From Paenochrobactrum gallinarii (GTDB lineage Bacteria > Pseudomonadota > Alphaproteobacteria > Rhizobiales > Rhizobiaceae): DNA of 64,000 nucleotides. This document shows positions 36,983 through 46,349 of the stretch, piece by piece; the stretch's first letter is position 1; every line of letters starts with the position of its first letter. A model generated the notes under the pieces. The model saw only the letters and a program-made list of their open reading frames with translations, searched no databases and was not told where the DNA came from. The DNA lies in contig NZ_JACIIU010000007.1 in the NCBI RefSeq assembly GCF_014205685.1, positions 1-64,000 on the forward strand. Reading direction: 5' to 3'. A program made the position numbers and the translations under genes.

Positions 36983-37978
36983 CTAACAGCCGCTTGCCGC
37001 TTTCGCCTTATCTATGCTGGCCATCACTGCCGGAGTGGAGTTTGGATAACGCGAGCCAATTTGCGCAAATGTAGCACAAGCCACTTCATGATTGCCCATT
37101 GCTTGCAAGGTAATGCCGAGTTTCAGCATATTTTCTGCACCGCGCTTCGAATCGGGATAATCGCGCTGCGTATCAATGAAAACGCTTGCTGCTTCCGATA
37201 AACGCTTTTGGCCAAACAAGGCTTCACCCAGCCAGTAACGGGCATCAGCCGTCATCGGATCAGCCGGATAGCGATCGATATGGGCACGAAAGCCTGCTTC
37301 AGCCGCCTTATAGTCACCCGACAAAATATACTGATAAGCCGCCTCATAAAGCGCATTTGGATTATCAACATCGGGCAGAGGGATCGATGCTGTTTCCTGA
37401 CCATAACGCGATGCTTCTTCCGGTACAGCTTCCGGTTCTACATCCATTGTTTCGCCGATTACATTGCCATTGGCATCCATACGGATTGAACCCAGCTGGC
37501 GCGGCGGCTTGCCACTACCCTGTTGGGAATGATCTGCATCGGAACCAATAGCCACGGAATCGGCGCTCTTTGTGTCGGTTGGGTTTTGCGAGACTGACGC
37601 GGCATCTTCCGATGCCGCCGCCATGTCTTGTTGTGAAGAAGAAGCAACAGAAGCTGCTTTGCTGCCGGATGTGCTACCGGCATCAGTCTGTTTGTTCTTT
37701 TCCAGCTCCTGAAAGCGATATTCGTTATCTTCCTGCTGCTTGCGCATCTGTTCCTGCATTTGCAGAATCTGGAAGTTCAGTTCTTCCAGCTTACCGGAAA
37801 GATCACGAACCTGTTCCTGCAACTGGCTGACGCGCGGATCAGCGGCCTGCGCCAATTGCACCAGACCGCCGCGAGCTGGTTCTGCTCTCATGCCTGCACC
37901 TGCGGCAAAAACCGGGCTGCTGGCCAAGAGCGACAGCATTGCCACCGTGATGGTCATATGTTTCGTCAAAATTTTCAT
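36983..37978 (-). CDS. cpoB: Tol-Pal system protein CpoB (YbgF)
   Basis: A 331-residue periplasmic protein linking the Tol-Pal machine to peptidoglycan synthesis during division. It has a signal peptide (about 1-26, ending PVFAAGAG), a coiled coil with heptads (about 50-95; RVSQLQEQVRDLSGKLEELNFQILQMQEQM), a long Ser/Gln-rich linker, and C-terminal TPR repeats (about 205-325; NALYEAAYQYILSGDYKAAEAGFRAHIDRYP, ARYWLGEALFGQKRLSEAASVFIDTQRDYP, ENMLKLGITLQAMGNHEVACATFAQIGSRYP). It follows pal by 229 bases and precedes tilS by 11. Confidence 0.92.
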   Translation of the reverse strand: MKILTKHMTITVAMLSLLASSPVFAAGAGMRAEPARGGLVQLAQAADPRVSQLQEQVRDLSGKLEELNFQILQMQEQMRKQQEDNEYRFQELEKNKQTDAGSTSGSKAASVASSSQQDMAAASEDAASVSQNPTDTKSADSVAIGSDADHSQQGSGKPPRQLGSIRMDANGNVIGETMDVEPEAVPEEASRYGQETASIPLPDVDNPNALYEAAYQYILSGDYKAAEAGFRAHIDRYPADPMTADARYWLGEALFGQKRLSEAASVFIDTQRDYPDSKRGAENMLKLGITLQAMGNHEVACATFAQIGSRYPNSTPAVMASIDKAKAASGC

Positions 37979-38128
37979 TCCCTGCTTGCCTCATGCAATG
38001 GACTGATGTTTCTCATTCCCGTCAATCATAATCATTAACAGCTCATGACCGCGATATTTCATCTCTTACCATGAGAGTGCTGAATTCGGCTAAAGTTTGT
38101 TAGCCATCAACTTTATTCATGTGAAAAT

Positions 38129-38158
38129 AAAAAAAGCGGCTCAAGAGCCGCTTTTTTA
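38129..38158 (-). terminator. Terminator of pal
   Basis: AAAAAAAGCGGCTC / GAGCCGCTTTTTT hairpin with a two-base loop and T runs on both strands, 50 bases after the pal stop. The cpoB gene downstream therefore probably has its own promoter or depends on read-through. Confidence 0.88.
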
Positions 38159-38207
38159 TCACTCATATTCTCATACAACCAGCCGCTTTTGCAGCTGAAT
38201 GTTGAAA

Positions 38208-38702
38208 TTACTGGTTCAGAACAGTAACCGCACGGCGGTTCTGTGACCAGCAAGAGATATCATCACAAGCTGCAACCGGACGCTCTTTACCATAAGAAAT
38301 AGTGCGCATACGGTTGGTTGCTACGCCGCGGGAAGCGAGGAAGTCGCGAGCAGCGGCTGCACGACGCTGACCAAGCGCCAAGTTGTATTCGCGGGTACCG
38401 CGTTCATCCGAGTGACCTTCAACGGTGATCGAATATTGCGGGTAACGAGCAAGCCACTGTGCCTGTTTGGTCAGGGTCTGCTGTGCGTCGGCGCGAATGA
38501 CGGACGAATCCAGATCATAGAAAATGCGGTCGCCAACATTCACGGTGAAGTCCTGCTGGGAACCAGGGGTGGCTGATCCGCCAAGACCAAGGTCACCGGC
38601 ATTGTTTGGAAGGTTTTTCTTTGATGCACAACCGGCAACTGCCAGTGTCATGAAAAGAGCCATAATAAGCGGGCTACGGGCTATCGACTGGAAACGGCGC
38701 AT
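38208..38702 (-). CDS. pal: Peptidoglycan-associated lipoprotein Pal
   Basis: A 164-residue outer-membrane lipoprotein. The signal peptide ends in the lipobox LAVAGC (lipidated Cys about 25). The OmpA-like peptidoglycan-binding domain (about 55-160) has IFYDLDSSVIRADAQQTLTKQAQWLARYP, the signature VEGHSDERGTREYNLALGQRRAAAARDFL and RTISYGKERPVA. It ties the outer membrane to peptidoglycan and TolB, aiding constriction. It is separated from tolB by 354 bases with a terminator, so it is a separate transcription unit. Confidence 0.96.
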   Translation of the reverse strand: MRRFQSIARSPLIMALFMTLAVAGCASKKNLPNNAGDLGLGGSATPGSQQDFTVNVGDRIFYDLDSSVIRADAQQTLTKQAQWLARYPQYSITVEGHSDERGTREYNLALGQRRAAAARDFLASRGVATNRMRTISYGKERPVAACDDISCWSQNRRAVTVLNQ

Positions 38703-39056
38703 GGCCGGAGCTCCTTAAAGTTAATGTTTCAGCGTTAGAGCCCAATAATCACATTGAGGTTAAATTATGCTGAAAAAGTAAGGTTAACAATTGATGACGA
38801 CTACTTTATCCAGTCGCGCTTCTGATCTGCACATGAAGGGTAATTAAGGCAGAAAAACGGCCTGTTTAAAGCAAATGCGGCCTTCATTATTCAATTTTGG
38901 TCGCATTTTAGCAAGCGTTGCAGATAAACCTCAAACACAGGCCGGTGCTGGATTTGATGAAAGTGATCTGCTTCGGCTTGAAATTCCGGCTTTAAAAAAC
39001 GGGGCTTGCCTGAAATTAAACACCCCCCGTTTCAATTCTTTTCACTCAAACAACGA
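38703..39056. other. pal-tolB intergenic region
   Basis: Apart from the tolB terminator at 38994-39032, the remaining 290 bases upstream of pal must hold its promoter. No operator or coding region is recognised. An open frame on the plus strand is antisense to the tolB 3' end and looks accidental. Confidence 0.5.
38994..39032 (-). terminator. Terminator of tolB
   Basis: On the minus strand AAACGGGG, a 20-base loop, CCCCGTTTTTT. It lies 25 bases after the tolB stop. Confidence 0.65.
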
Positions 39057-40385
39057 CTATTCGAGCAGTGGCGACCATGCCGGATCGGAACCGCCATTCG
39101 GGGTCTGGATCTGGCGTTCGTTACGGCCTGTTACGTCAACCGTGTAAAGTTTGGCACCTGCACCGCGTGGCTGGCGGAAGAACATCAGCACACGACCGTT
39201 TGGTGACCATGTCGGCCCTTCATTATGGAAGCCGGTGGTCAAAAGGCGTTCGCCCGAACCATCTGGTTTCATCACACCAATGGAGAACTGACCGCCCGAC
39301 TGTTTGGTAAAGGCAATCAGATCGCCGCGTGGTGACCAGACCGGAGTTGAATAACTACCATTACCGAAAGAAATACGCTGCGGATTGGAACCATCGGCAC
39401 CCATGACGTAAATCTGCTGACGGCCGCCACGGTCGGATTCAAACACAATCTTCGAACCATCCGGCGAGTAAGACGCAGAGGTGTCAATTGCCTGAGAATT
39501 GGTCAGACGCGTGGTCGTGCGTGAACGCAGATCCATGGTGTAAATATTGGCGCTGCCATCATCCTGCAGCAAGCTCATGATGACCTTCTGACCATCAGGC
39601 GAGAAGCGTGGCGCAATGGTCATACCAGGGAAGTTACCAACAACTTCACGCTGACCAGTTTCCAGCTGCAACAGATAAACGCGCGGACGGTCACCGCTAA
39701 AGGACATATAAGTCACTTCCTGACGGTTTGGCGAGAAACGTGGTGTCAGCACCATGTCACGGCCATCGGAAAGGTAGCGCACATTCGCGCCGTCCTGATC
39801 CATAATCGCCAGACGCTTGATACGTTTGGAAGCAGGGCCAGATTCGTCGACATAAACAATACGTGTGTCGAAATAGCCTTTTTCACCGGTCAGACGCTCA
39901 TAAATCGCATCAGCAATAATGTGCGCCACACGACGCCAGTTTTCAGGCGTGGTGTAGAACTGCTGGCCGGTCAGCTGCTGACCGCCAAAAGTATCCCACA
40001 GGCGGAACTCGGCTTTCAAACGTCCGTCGGCCTGCTTGGTAATACGGCCTGTTGCTAGTGCCTGCGCATTGATAACTTTCCAGTCTTCAAAGCGCGGAGC
40101 AGCATCCGGATTGGAAATTTTTTCGATAAAAGCTTTTTTATCGATAGGCGCAAAGAGGCCCGAGCGCTCCAGATCGGCTGCAATCACCGCCGAAATATTA
40201 GCACCCAACTGATCTCCGGAGAGAAAGTCAGTCACAGCAATTGGCAGCGGTTCTACATTGCCTTTGTTAATATTGATCTCAACAACCGCGCGTGCCGGCA
40301 AAGTCGCGGCCATACTGGCGGTGATCATTACAGCCACAGCTGCAAAGATCGTCCGTATCTTTATCTTCATGATCTTGTTTTTCAT
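39057..40385 (-). CDS. tolB: Tol-Pal system beta-propeller protein TolB
   Basis: A 442-residue periplasmic protein bridging TolA and Pal. It has a signal peptide (about 5-33, ending LPARAVV), an N-terminal alpha/beta domain ([30 protein letters not shown]) and a six-bladed WD40-like propeller of TolB repeats ([64 protein letters not shown]-type blades). The first ATG ([10 protein letters not shown]) is preceded by GAGG; a second Met five residues on is possible. It is 105 bases downstream of tolA in the same operon direction. Confidence 0.95.
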   Translation of the reverse strand: MKNKIMKIKIRTIFAAVAVMITASMAATLPARAVVEININKGNVEPLPIAVTDFLSGDQLGANISAVIAADLERSGLFAPIDKKAFIEKISNPDAAPRFEDWKVINAQALATGRITKQADGRLKAEFRLWDTFGGQQLTGQQFYTTPENWRRVAHIIADAIYERLTGEKGYFDTRIVYVDESGPASKRIKRLAIMDQDGANVRYLSDGRDMVLTPRFSPNRQEVTYMSFSGDRPRVYLLQLETGQREVVGNFPGMTIAPRFSPDGQKVIMSLLQDDGSANIYTMDLRSRTTTRLTNSQAIDTSASYSPDGSKIVFESDRGGRQQIYVMGADGSNPQRISFGNGSYSTPVWSPRGDLIAFTKQSGGQFSIGVMKPDGSGERLLTTGFHNEGPTWSPNGRVLMFFRQPRGAGAKLYTVDVTGRNERQIQTPNGGSDPAWSPLLE

Positions 40386-40490
40386 GATGACCGGGGCCTC
40401 ATCTGTCTTATTTCAAAAAATCGTTTCAACTGCTCAGTTATTCGCTTATCTGCTGCCATCGCTCAACAAGAGCAGCATATCATACTTGCT

Positions 40491-41558
40491 TTAGAACATT
40501 TCGCTCGGATCGAAGTTTACAATAACATCGGACCATGAATCATATTTGTCGCGTGGCAGATTGTATGGTGCACAACGCATCACAGCACGTTTAGCACTTT
40601 CTGCAGCCACCCGGCCCACACCACTTTCTGCCCCGCCGGATGTCACAACCGGTGCACCGTCAATCTCGCCGCTTTCCGTCAGGCGCATTTTCACAGTGAC
40701 AACCAGACCCTGCGCATCAGCAACACCGGCCGGTACGTTCCAGCATTTGGAAATCTGACCGCGTAATGCATCCATTTCGCTCTGTGTCAATTTCGAACCG
40801 CCGGTCGTTTTCTTGGCACCCAGCGACGCCTGATCGGTTGAGCGTTTTGCACCGCCACCGGCTGCTTTTTCACGGTTCAAAAGCGCTGCCACTTCATCAG
40901 CGGTTGCGTCTTTTTCCTGTGAAGATGCGCTATTATTAGCGGCTTTCTTCGGCTCTTCCACCGGCTTGCGATCCGGTGTTTTAGCAGTCTGTGCTTGTGG
41001 CGGCTGTGGCTTGGCCTGCGGGGTCGGCACTTTTTCCGGCAGTTTCGGCGTATTGTCCAGCGCGACTTCCGCTTGCTTTTCAATTGCTTCTGCTACCGGA
41101 TCAGGCTGCACATCCTGCTTTGGCTCAGGCTTTTGCTGCACTTCAGTGGCAGGCACCGGCTCCGGCTTTGTTTCAGGTGCCGGATCAGGCTTCTGTTCCG
41201 GCTTTGGCTCTGGTTTATCCGCAGGCTTCGGCTCAGCTTTCGCCGCATCCGCTGTTTCCACGTTTTTCGGTTTTTCATCCGGACGCGGAGGCGTTTTCAG
41301 ATCAATATCCTGATCACCGACATTTTCTGCCTGATCGACTGTTTGTGGTTTCGTGGTAGGTTTTGGCGCAGAAAATTCTTTTTTCGGCGCAGTTTTTTCG
41401 CCTTGCTGAACCTGCGTAATCGATTCGATGGGCACGATATCGACAGGAAAAGCTTCTGAATCGGAGACGTCAAATGCCCGCGGCGATGAGAATGTAACCA
41501 ATCCCATACCGATAATTGCGACGTGGATAACCACGGAGGATGTGAGCCCGGCCTTCAT
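40491..41558 (-). CDS. tolA: Cell envelope integrity protein TolA
   Basis: A 355-residue protein with one N-terminal TM helix (about 7-25). A very long charged linker follows (about 50-250; Lys/Pro/Glu/Ala-rich with KPEPKPEQKPDPAP-type runs). The C-terminal TolA/TonB-like domain (about 265-355) contains QISKCWNVPAGVADAQGLVVTVKMRLTESGEI and the cysteine pair typical of TolA. It spans the periplasm between the TolQR motor and TolB-Pal. It starts 7 bases after tolR. The linker composition, not its sequence, is conserved. Confidence 0.93.
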   Translation of the reverse strand: MKAGLTSSVVIHVAIIGMGLVTFSSPRAFDVSDSEAFPVDIVPIESITQVQQGEKTAPKKEFSAPKPTTKPQTVDQAENVGDQDIDLKTPPRPDEKPKNVETADAAKAEPKPADKPEPKPEQKPDPAPETKPEPVPATEVQQKPEPKQDVQPDPVAEAIEKQAEVALDNTPKLPEKVPTPQAKPQPPQAQTAKTPDRKPVEEPKKAANNSASSQEKDATADEVAALLNREKAAGGGAKRSTDQASLGAKKTTGGSKLTQSEMDALRGQISKCWNVPAGVADAQGLVVTVKMRLTESGEIDGAPVVTSGGAESGVGRVAAESAKRAVMRCAPYNLPRDKYDSWSDVIVNFDPSEMF

Positions 41559-41565
41559 GATACCG

Positions 41566-42015
41566 TCAGCTATCCTGCTCCTGGAGGGTGACCAGGCCGA
41601 TATTCTTAAAACCGGCCGCGGAAATACGTGCCATGACTTTCATCACGGTGCCGTAATCGGCGGATTTATCACCGCGCACAAAAATTCTCTCATTATAGCC
41701 CGTCTTCGAAATTGCTGCCAATTTGGCCACAACTTCATCAATGGCTATTTCAGTTTCCTGCAAATAGATCTCGCCCTTATCATTGACTGAAACCGTGATA
41801 GGCTGCGTGTCCGCATTCATGGCTTTGGCCTGCGTGTCAGGCAGATCGATAGGCACACCAACCGTCAGCAGCGGCGCCGAAATCATGAAAATGATCAACA
41901 GCACCAGCATCACGTCGACAAACGGCGTGACGTTGATTTCGCTCATAAGCGCCTTCTTACGTCCGCGCCGGCGACGACCGCCCGACATTCCATGATTACC
42001 AACCGACATGCCCAT
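41566..42015 (-). CDS. tolR: Tol-Pal system protein TolR
   Basis: A 149-residue stator subunit with a basic, glycine-rich cytoplasmic start (GGRRRRGRKKALMSEINVTPF) and a TM helix with the proton-conducting aspartate (FVDVMLVLLIIFMISAPLL). The periplasmic domain carries PITVSVNDKGEIYLQETEIAIDEV and RIFVRGDKSADYGTVMKVMARISAAGF. It works with TolQ. It lies 51 bases after tolQ and 7 bases before tolA. Confidence 0.95.
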   Translation of the reverse strand: MGMSVGNHGMSGGRRRRGRKKALMSEINVTPFVDVMLVLLIIFMISAPLLTVGVPIDLPDTQAKAMNADTQPITVSVNDKGEIYLQETEIAIDEVVAKLAAISKTGYNERIFVRGDKSADYGTVMKVMARISAAGFKNIGLVTLQEQDS

Positions 42016-42066
42016 GATTATTTCCTGAATTCTTATACGTCTTCGTCAAACAAGCTTTCACAAACC

Positions 42067-42777
42067 TCAATTGCGAGGTGTGAGCTTCTCATCAATTTGG
42101 CGCGATAGTATGGCAGAAAATTCATCCGCAAAGCCTTCGAGCCTGCCGCTGATTTTCGACGCATCGCCCGACAGTTTATTGTAGGCAATAACCGCCGGAA
42201 TCGCTGCAAGAAGACCAATCGCTGTTGCAAGCAGCGCTTCAGCAATACCAGGAGCAACAACCGCAAGGTTGGTGTTTTTGGAAGCAGCAATCGCCTGAAA
42301 CGAGCTCATAATACCAACAACCGTACCGAAAAGACCGATAAAAGGTGCAGCCGAACCGATGGTTGCCAGAAAGCCGAGGCGTGATTCCAGATTGTCGTTT
42401 TCACGCGCTAATGCCACATCCATTGCCTTATCAATGCGCATTTGCAGCGCAATCGGGGAGCGGGCACCTTTTTCAAAAGACTTCTTCCACTCGCGCATTG
42501 CCGCCATAAAAATGGCGCTCATGCCGGTCGTGCTACGCTCACCCAGATTGCGATAAAGCTCTTCCAATGACTGACCAGACCAGAATGCCTGCTCAAAACG
42601 ATCCAGCGCACGGCGCGCGCGGGTGTAGCTGAGTGATTTGTCAATAATAATCGCCCATGTCCAGACAGAAGCTGCCAAAAGACCAAGCATCACCAGTTTG
42701 ACGACCCAGTTTGCCTGCATAAACAGGCCCCAAAGTGTAACATCAGCAGTGGGAGCTGCGAGCGCTACATTTTCCAT
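42067..42777 (-). CDS. tolQ: Tol-Pal system proton channel TolQ
   Basis: A 236-residue inner-membrane protein with three TM helices (about 22-42, 140-162, 175-197) and the block GFLATIGSAAPFIGLFGTVVGIMSSFQ ... [27 protein letters not shown]. It is shorter than the ExbB in this window and lacks its periplasmic extension, consistent with TolQ in the tol operon. First gene of tolQ-tolR-tolA-tolB; 427 bases precede it. Confidence 0.96.
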   Translation of the reverse strand: MENVALAAPTADVTLWGLFMQANWVVKLVMLGLLAASVWTWAIIIDKSLSYTRARRALDRFEQAFWSGQSLEELYRNLGERSTTGMSAIFMAAMREWKKSFEKGARSPIALQMRIDKAMDVALARENDNLESRLGFLATIGSAAPFIGLFGTVVGIMSSFQAIAASKNTNLAVVAPGIAEALLATAIGLLAAIPAVIAYNKLSGDASKISGRLEGFADEFSAILSRQIDEKLTPRN

Positions 42778-43204
42778 AAGTACACCGTCCTCGAATCCAA
42801 ACGCCCGGCTTTATCTGACCGGGCGGCTCGCAAAATCATCTTCGTTTCATCCCGCAACAAACGGGTGAGAATTTTTTTGCGCAAACTTTAAACAATCAGT
42901 GTGCAATTTCTGCACGCAAAACCAACATTATCCGCAGCAACGTCTTGTCACTACTGTATCATCACGACAGCCAGCCTGACCTGTTACCTTGTTACGGTTA
43001 ATTTTGGTGAAACGAAGGCGTTACGCAAAAACCTTCATCCCTACCGATTCCGTCAGCATGAATAATGAATTATTATGGTTAAAGATGGGTTACGATTCAG
43101 GCTAAGATGATAAAATCCATGATTTTTGAACCTTACAGCCAACAATTTTGAAGCTATTTAGCCAGAATTTTCGCTGCCAAAACGCATCAGCGCAATAATG
43201 CAGC
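42778..43204. other. ybgC-tolQ intergenic region
   Basis: A long non-coding stretch upstream of tolQ. It includes a 7-bp GC hairpin CGCCCGG/CCGGGCG (42802-42825) and a plus-strand terminator-like hairpin at 42847-42878. The tolQ promoter is expected here. The remaining 300 bases are featureless. Confidence 0.5.
42847..42878 (+). terminator. Plus-strand terminator-like hairpin upstream of tolQ
   Basis: TCA-t-CCCG / CGGG-TGA stem with one bulged T and a seven-base loop, followed by GAATTTTTTT. No plus-strand gene ends nearby. It might end a short antisense or small RNA that also includes the 42802-42825 hairpin. Confidence 0.35.
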
Positions 43205-43687
43205 TTATTTTGACGCTAAAAATGCTTCCCGCCATCCAGCCGGAAAACGGCGCGGCTTGCCTTGTTTGGTAATCATCACCGCCTCAACCAAGGCCGCACA
43301 TAAGAGCCTGCCCTCACAGGTAATTTCCTGTTTCATATAGATGCGCGCACCGCTGACATCAGCTACTTTAGTTTCAATTACCAGCAGATCATCAATTTTT
43401 GCCGGTGCTTTAAAATCAATCTCCATCCGACGCACCACCCAGACCAGTTCTTCGCCCAGCGATCCGGCAGCAAGTTCGGTATGATGCACACCTTTGAGAC
43501 GCAAAAAGTCAGTGCGGCCGCGCTCGAAAAACTCCAGATAGCGGCCATGATAAACAACACCGGAAAAATCTGTATCGGCATAATAGACCCGTGCCAGCAA
43601 ACGATGTCCGTCTGCATACAATTCACCGGCAATCGCCTCACTGATTGTTTCACTTATCGCAACACTGGCAGTTTGTGTCTCGGTCAT
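43205..43687 (-). CDS. ybgC: Tol-Pal-associated acyl-CoA thioesterase YbgC
   Basis: A 160-residue hot-dog-fold thioesterase. The 4-hydroxybenzoyl-CoA-type motif VYYADTDFSGVVYHGRYLEFFERGRTDFLR has its catalytic aspartate in the YADTDFSG loop, and the C-terminus includes MEIDFKAPAKIDDLLVIETKV and MKQEITCEGRLLCAALVEAVMI. Family members hydrolyse short-chain or phospholipid-derived acyl-CoA near the membrane and are linked to tol-pal. It begins 2 bases after the ruvB stop. It is separated from tolQ by 427 bases, so it is transcribed with ruvB. Confidence 0.92.
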   Translation of the reverse strand: MTETQTASVAISETISEAIAGELYADGHRLLARVYYADTDFSGVVYHGRYLEFFERGRTDFLRLKGVHHTELAAGSLGEELVWVVRRMEIDFKAPAKIDDLLVIETKVADVSGARIYMKQEITCEGRLLCAALVEAVMITKQGKPRRFPAGWREAFLASK

Positions 43688-43689
43688 GC

Positions 43690-44727
43690 TTATTCTTCCT
43701 GAAATAGTCCGAATTGCGATTGCGCCAGATCGGTTGGCGTTGGCAGCCCCATATGTTCCCAGGCAATATGGGTCAAAACACGGCCACGCGGTGTGCGCTG
43801 CAAAAAGCCCTGCTGGATCAGATATGGCTCAATAATATCTTCAATAGCATCACGCGGCTCCGACAGACCAGCCGCAATGGTTTCAATACCCACCGGCCCG
43901 CCGCCAAAATTGCGCGCGATCATATCAAGATAGCGGCGATCAAGCTGATCAAGGCCGCGGCCGTCAACTTCCAGACGCGACAAAGCCTCATCAGCGATTT
44001 TACGGTCAATGACATCTACTTTTGCAACAATCGCAAAATCACGCACACGCCGCAATAAACGTCCGGCAATACGCGGCGTACCGCGCGCGCGCCGTGCAAT
44101 TTCACGCGCACCATCATCAGCAATCGGCATTTGCATCAGGCGCGCACCACGACGCACAATATATTCCAGCTCTTCCACCGTGTAGAAATTGAGCCGCACC
44201 GGAATACCGAAACGGTCACGCAAAGGTGTGGTCAGCAAACCTAAACGGGTAGTTGCTGCCACAAGCGTGAACTTAGCCAGATCAATTTTAACCGAACGTG
44301 CCGCCGGCCCCTCGCCGATGATGAGATCAAGCTGGTAATCCTCCATCGCCGGATAGAGAATTTCTTCTACTGCTGGGCTTAGACGATGAATTTCGTCAAT
44401 GAACAAAACATCGCGGTCTTCCAGATTGGTCAAAAGTGCTGCCAGATCACCGGCCTTGGCAATGACCGGCCCCGATGTGGAGCGGAAATTAACACCAAGT
44501 TCTTTCGACATAATCTGTGCCAGCGTTGTTTTACCCAACCCCGGAGGGCCGACAAACAGCACATGATCCAGTGCTTCACCGCGCACTTTCGCCGCTTCGA
44601 TAAAGACTTTCAAATTGGCGCGCGCCGCAGCCTGCCCGACAAAATCGTCAAGCGATTGCGGGCGCATGGCCACATCAGTGTCCTCACCACGCTTATCCGG
44701 CGAAATCAAACGGTCTGTATCATCCAT
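43690..44727 (-). CDS. ruvB: Holliday junction branch migration helicase RuvB
   Basis: A 345-residue AAA+ motor of the RuvAB complex. It shows the N-terminal [22 protein letters not shown]-type region, Walker [15 protein letters not shown], Walker [25 protein letters not shown], sensor [17 protein letters not shown] and the C-terminal winged helix [23 protein letters not shown]. Its start is 40 bases after the stop of the inserted cassette gene. Without that insertion ruvB would follow ruvA by about 40 bases, the usual arrangement. Confidence 0.97.
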   Translation of the reverse strand: MDDTDRLISPDKRGEDTDVAMRPQSLDDFVGQAAARANLKVFIEAAKVRGEALDHVLFVGPPGLGKTTLAQIMSKELGVNFRSTSGPVIAKAGDLAALLTNLEDRDVLFIDEIHRLSPAVEEILYPAMEDYQLDLIIGEGPAARSVKIDLAKFTLVAATTRLGLLTTPLRDRFGIPVRLNFYTVEELEYIVRRGARLMQMPIADDGAREIARRARGTPRIAGRLLRRVRDFAIVAKVDVIDRKIADEALSRLEVDGRGLDQLDRRYLDMIARNFGGGPVGIETIAAGLSEPRDAIEDIIEPYLIQQGFLQRTPRGRVLTHIAWEHMGLPTPTDLAQSQFGLFQEE

Positions 44728-44759
44728 GCTTAACGCCTTACACGTGAAGTCAAAATCAA

Positions 44760-44778
44760 ATCAACTGTCACTGCGACA
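44760..44778. repeat. 19-bp direct repeat, copy A (ruvB side)
   Basis: ATCAACTGTCACTGCGACA, identical to 45194-45212. On the minus strand it supplies the last codons (S-Q) and TGA stop of the inserted gene. Confidence 0.95.
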
Positions 44779-45205
44779 CCTTATATTCCTTCAATAGGTC
44801 TTTGGCCCAGCGAGGTATAGTCGGCCATGAATAACTATCGTGGTGTCTCCATGAATCACTGTCCATGATACGGTCATTTGCCAGTGTCGCATCCATAACC
44901 AAATCATGTGGGTATATGTAACAGTCGCCTTTATCAAAGAAGGCAATATAGACATCCTTAGCAATGTATTTCTTTTGTAGTGTCAGCCGTCCTTTAAGCT
45001 GAATTTTAAAAAACCGATCACCATCTATATGGCACGCAATAAAATCAGCCCCCTGCCAATCATCGCTAAGCCGTAAACAATTATAGCCATAATCTGCTAA
45101 TATTCCTGATATTTTCTGGAAATTAAAGTTCTCTTTTTGCCTCGCATTTAAGGTACTATATTCAATTTTTTGAAACATCATTTGTGCGTTCTGATCAACT
45201 GTCAC
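44768..45205 (-). CDS. Inserted small protein between ruvA and ruvB, PD-(D/E)XK-like
   Basis: A 145-residue protein not normally found in the ruv operon. The GTG start overlaps the ruvA stop (GTGA) inside one 19-bp repeat, and its stop lies inside the other. A start at the Met-Met pair eight residues later is possible. Residues 22-50 ([30 protein letters not shown]) are followed by [31 protein letters not shown], where D-x(n)-Q-x-K resembles a PD-(D/E)XK nuclease core. The C-terminus is Trp/His-rich ([20 protein letters not shown]). GC counted over 44821-45180 is about 38%, against about 52% in a ruvA stretch, suggesting acquisition. The function is unknown; the nuclease fold is inference. 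Confidence 0.7.
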   Translation of the reverse strand: MTVDQNAQMMFQKIEYSTLNARQKENFNFQKISGILADYGYNCLRLSDDWQGADFIACHIDGDRFFKIQLKGRLTLQKKYIAKDVYIAFFDKGDCYIYPHDLVMDATLANDRIMDSDSWRHHDSYSWPTIPRWAKDLLKEYKVSQ

Positions 45206-45212
45206 TGCGACA
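45194..45212. repeat. 19-bp direct repeat, copy B (ruvA 3' end)
   Basis: ATCAACTGTCACTGCGACA, identical to 44760-44778, 434 bases apart. On the minus strand it contains the ruvA Ser-Gln-stop and the GTG start of the inserted gene. Confidence 0.95.
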
Positions 45213-45819
45213 ATTCCTTGAGGCCTAAGCGGATCAGTTTCGCCGATTCGGCATCATCACCAACCTGCCTGATGGCCGCAGCCACCGCATTGGCTGCCTG
45301 CTCGCGCGAATAGCCAAGATTGGCAAGTGCCGACACCGCATCAGTCACAGCACTGGAGGCAACACCTTCACCAAGCTCCTGTTTAAGCCCCATCGAGCCC
45401 GAAGCCTCGCCTGCAAAAGCCGGTGCTTTGTTTTTAAGCTCTGTCACCAGACGTTCAGCCACTTTTTTGCCCACACCCGGCGCGCGGGTCAGCATCGCCA
45501 AATCACGCAGCGCAATCGCATTGGCAAGTTCGGATGGTGTCAAAGCACCCAAAACCGCAAGCGCTACTTTCGCGCCCACCCCTTGCACACTTTGCAGCAA
45601 GCGGAACCATTCACGCTCCAAAGCCGTACCAAAACCAAACAGGCGCAAAACATCTTCACGCACATAGGTTTCAATCAGCAAAACTGTTGCTTCACCGCTT
45701 GAGGGCAGATTGCCCAATGTGCGTGCCGAGCAAAAAACCACATAACCGACACCATGCACATCAATGATGGCATGATCTTCGGCAATTTCATCCACCACGC
45801 CCTTAAGCTTGCCAATCAT
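45202..45819 (-). CDS. ruvA: Holliday junction branch migration protein RuvA
   Basis: A 205-residue four-way-junction binding protein. The N-terminal OB fold is [29 protein letters not shown], the two helix-hairpin-helix motifs are [17 protein letters not shown] and [20 protein letters not shown], and the C-terminal RuvB-binding domain is [23 protein letters not shown]. It is 14 bases downstream of ruvC. Its last codons (L-S-Q) and stop lie in the 19-bp repeat that is duplicated beyond the inserted gene, so the ruvA reading frame itself is intact. Confidence 0.97.
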   Translation of the reverse strand: MIGKLKGVVDEIAEDHAIIDVHGVGYVVFCSARTLGNLPSSGEATVLLIETYVREDVLRLFGFGTALEREWFRLLQSVQGVGAKVALAVLGALTPSELANAIALRDLAMLTRAPGVGKKVAERLVTELKNKAPAFAGEASGSMGLKQELGEGVASSAVTDAVSALANLGYSREQAANAVAAAIRQVGDDAESAKLIRLGLKELSQ

Positions 45820-45833
45820 TCAACAACCCTTAA

Positions 45834-46349
45834 TCAAGCGCTTGCGGCTATCCGCAGGCTTCCAACCAAACTTTCACGATGATGCGCATGACAAATGGCA
45901 ATTGCCAAGGCATCTGCCGCATCGCTTGTATCAAAACGCGCACGCGGCATGAGAACTTTTACCATCATGTGAATTTGCTGTTTTTCGCCATGGCCTACAC
46001 CAATCACCGCTTTTTTAACGGCATTGGGTGCATATTCAGCCACACGCAGACCAACCTGTGCCGGTGCCAGCAACGCAATGCCGCGCGCCTGCCCCAGTTT
46101 CAATGTTGCTGTCGCGTCCTTATTGACGAATGTATGCTCAACGGCTGCCTCATGCGGGCAATGCTCGTGCAGAACCTTGGCCAAGCCCTCATGTAACTGG
46201 CACAAACGCGATGCCAGATCGAGCTTGGCATCGGACTTAATCGTACCGGATGCAATAAAATGCAAAGAATTGCCGAGCGACTCGACAATACCCCAACCGG
46301 TATTGCGCAAGCCCGGATCAATGCCAATGATGCGAATCGCCTGTTTCAT
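45834..46349 (-). CDS. ruvC: Crossover junction endodeoxyribonuclease RuvC
   Basis: A 171-residue resolvase that cuts Holliday junctions held by RuvAB. The RNase-H-fold catalytic acidic residues are visible: D in [16 protein letters not shown] in [22 protein letters not shown], and the C-terminal D pair in [19 protein letters not shown]. First gene of ruvC-ruvA-(insert)-ruvB-ybgC. Confidence 0.96.
   Translation of the reverse strand: MKQAIRIIGIDPGLRNTGWGIVESLGNSLHFIASGTIKSDAKLDLASRLCQLHEGLAKVLHEHCPHEAAVEHTFVNKDATATLKLGQARGIALLAPAQVGLRVAEYAPNAVKKAVIGVGHGEKQQIHMMVKVLMPRARFDTSDAADALAIAICHAHHRESLVGSLRIAASA

Noticed and set aside
38875-39147. 90-codon open frame on the plus strand between pal and tolB
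   Set aside because: It runs through the tolB terminator and into the antisense of tolB; no ribosome site.
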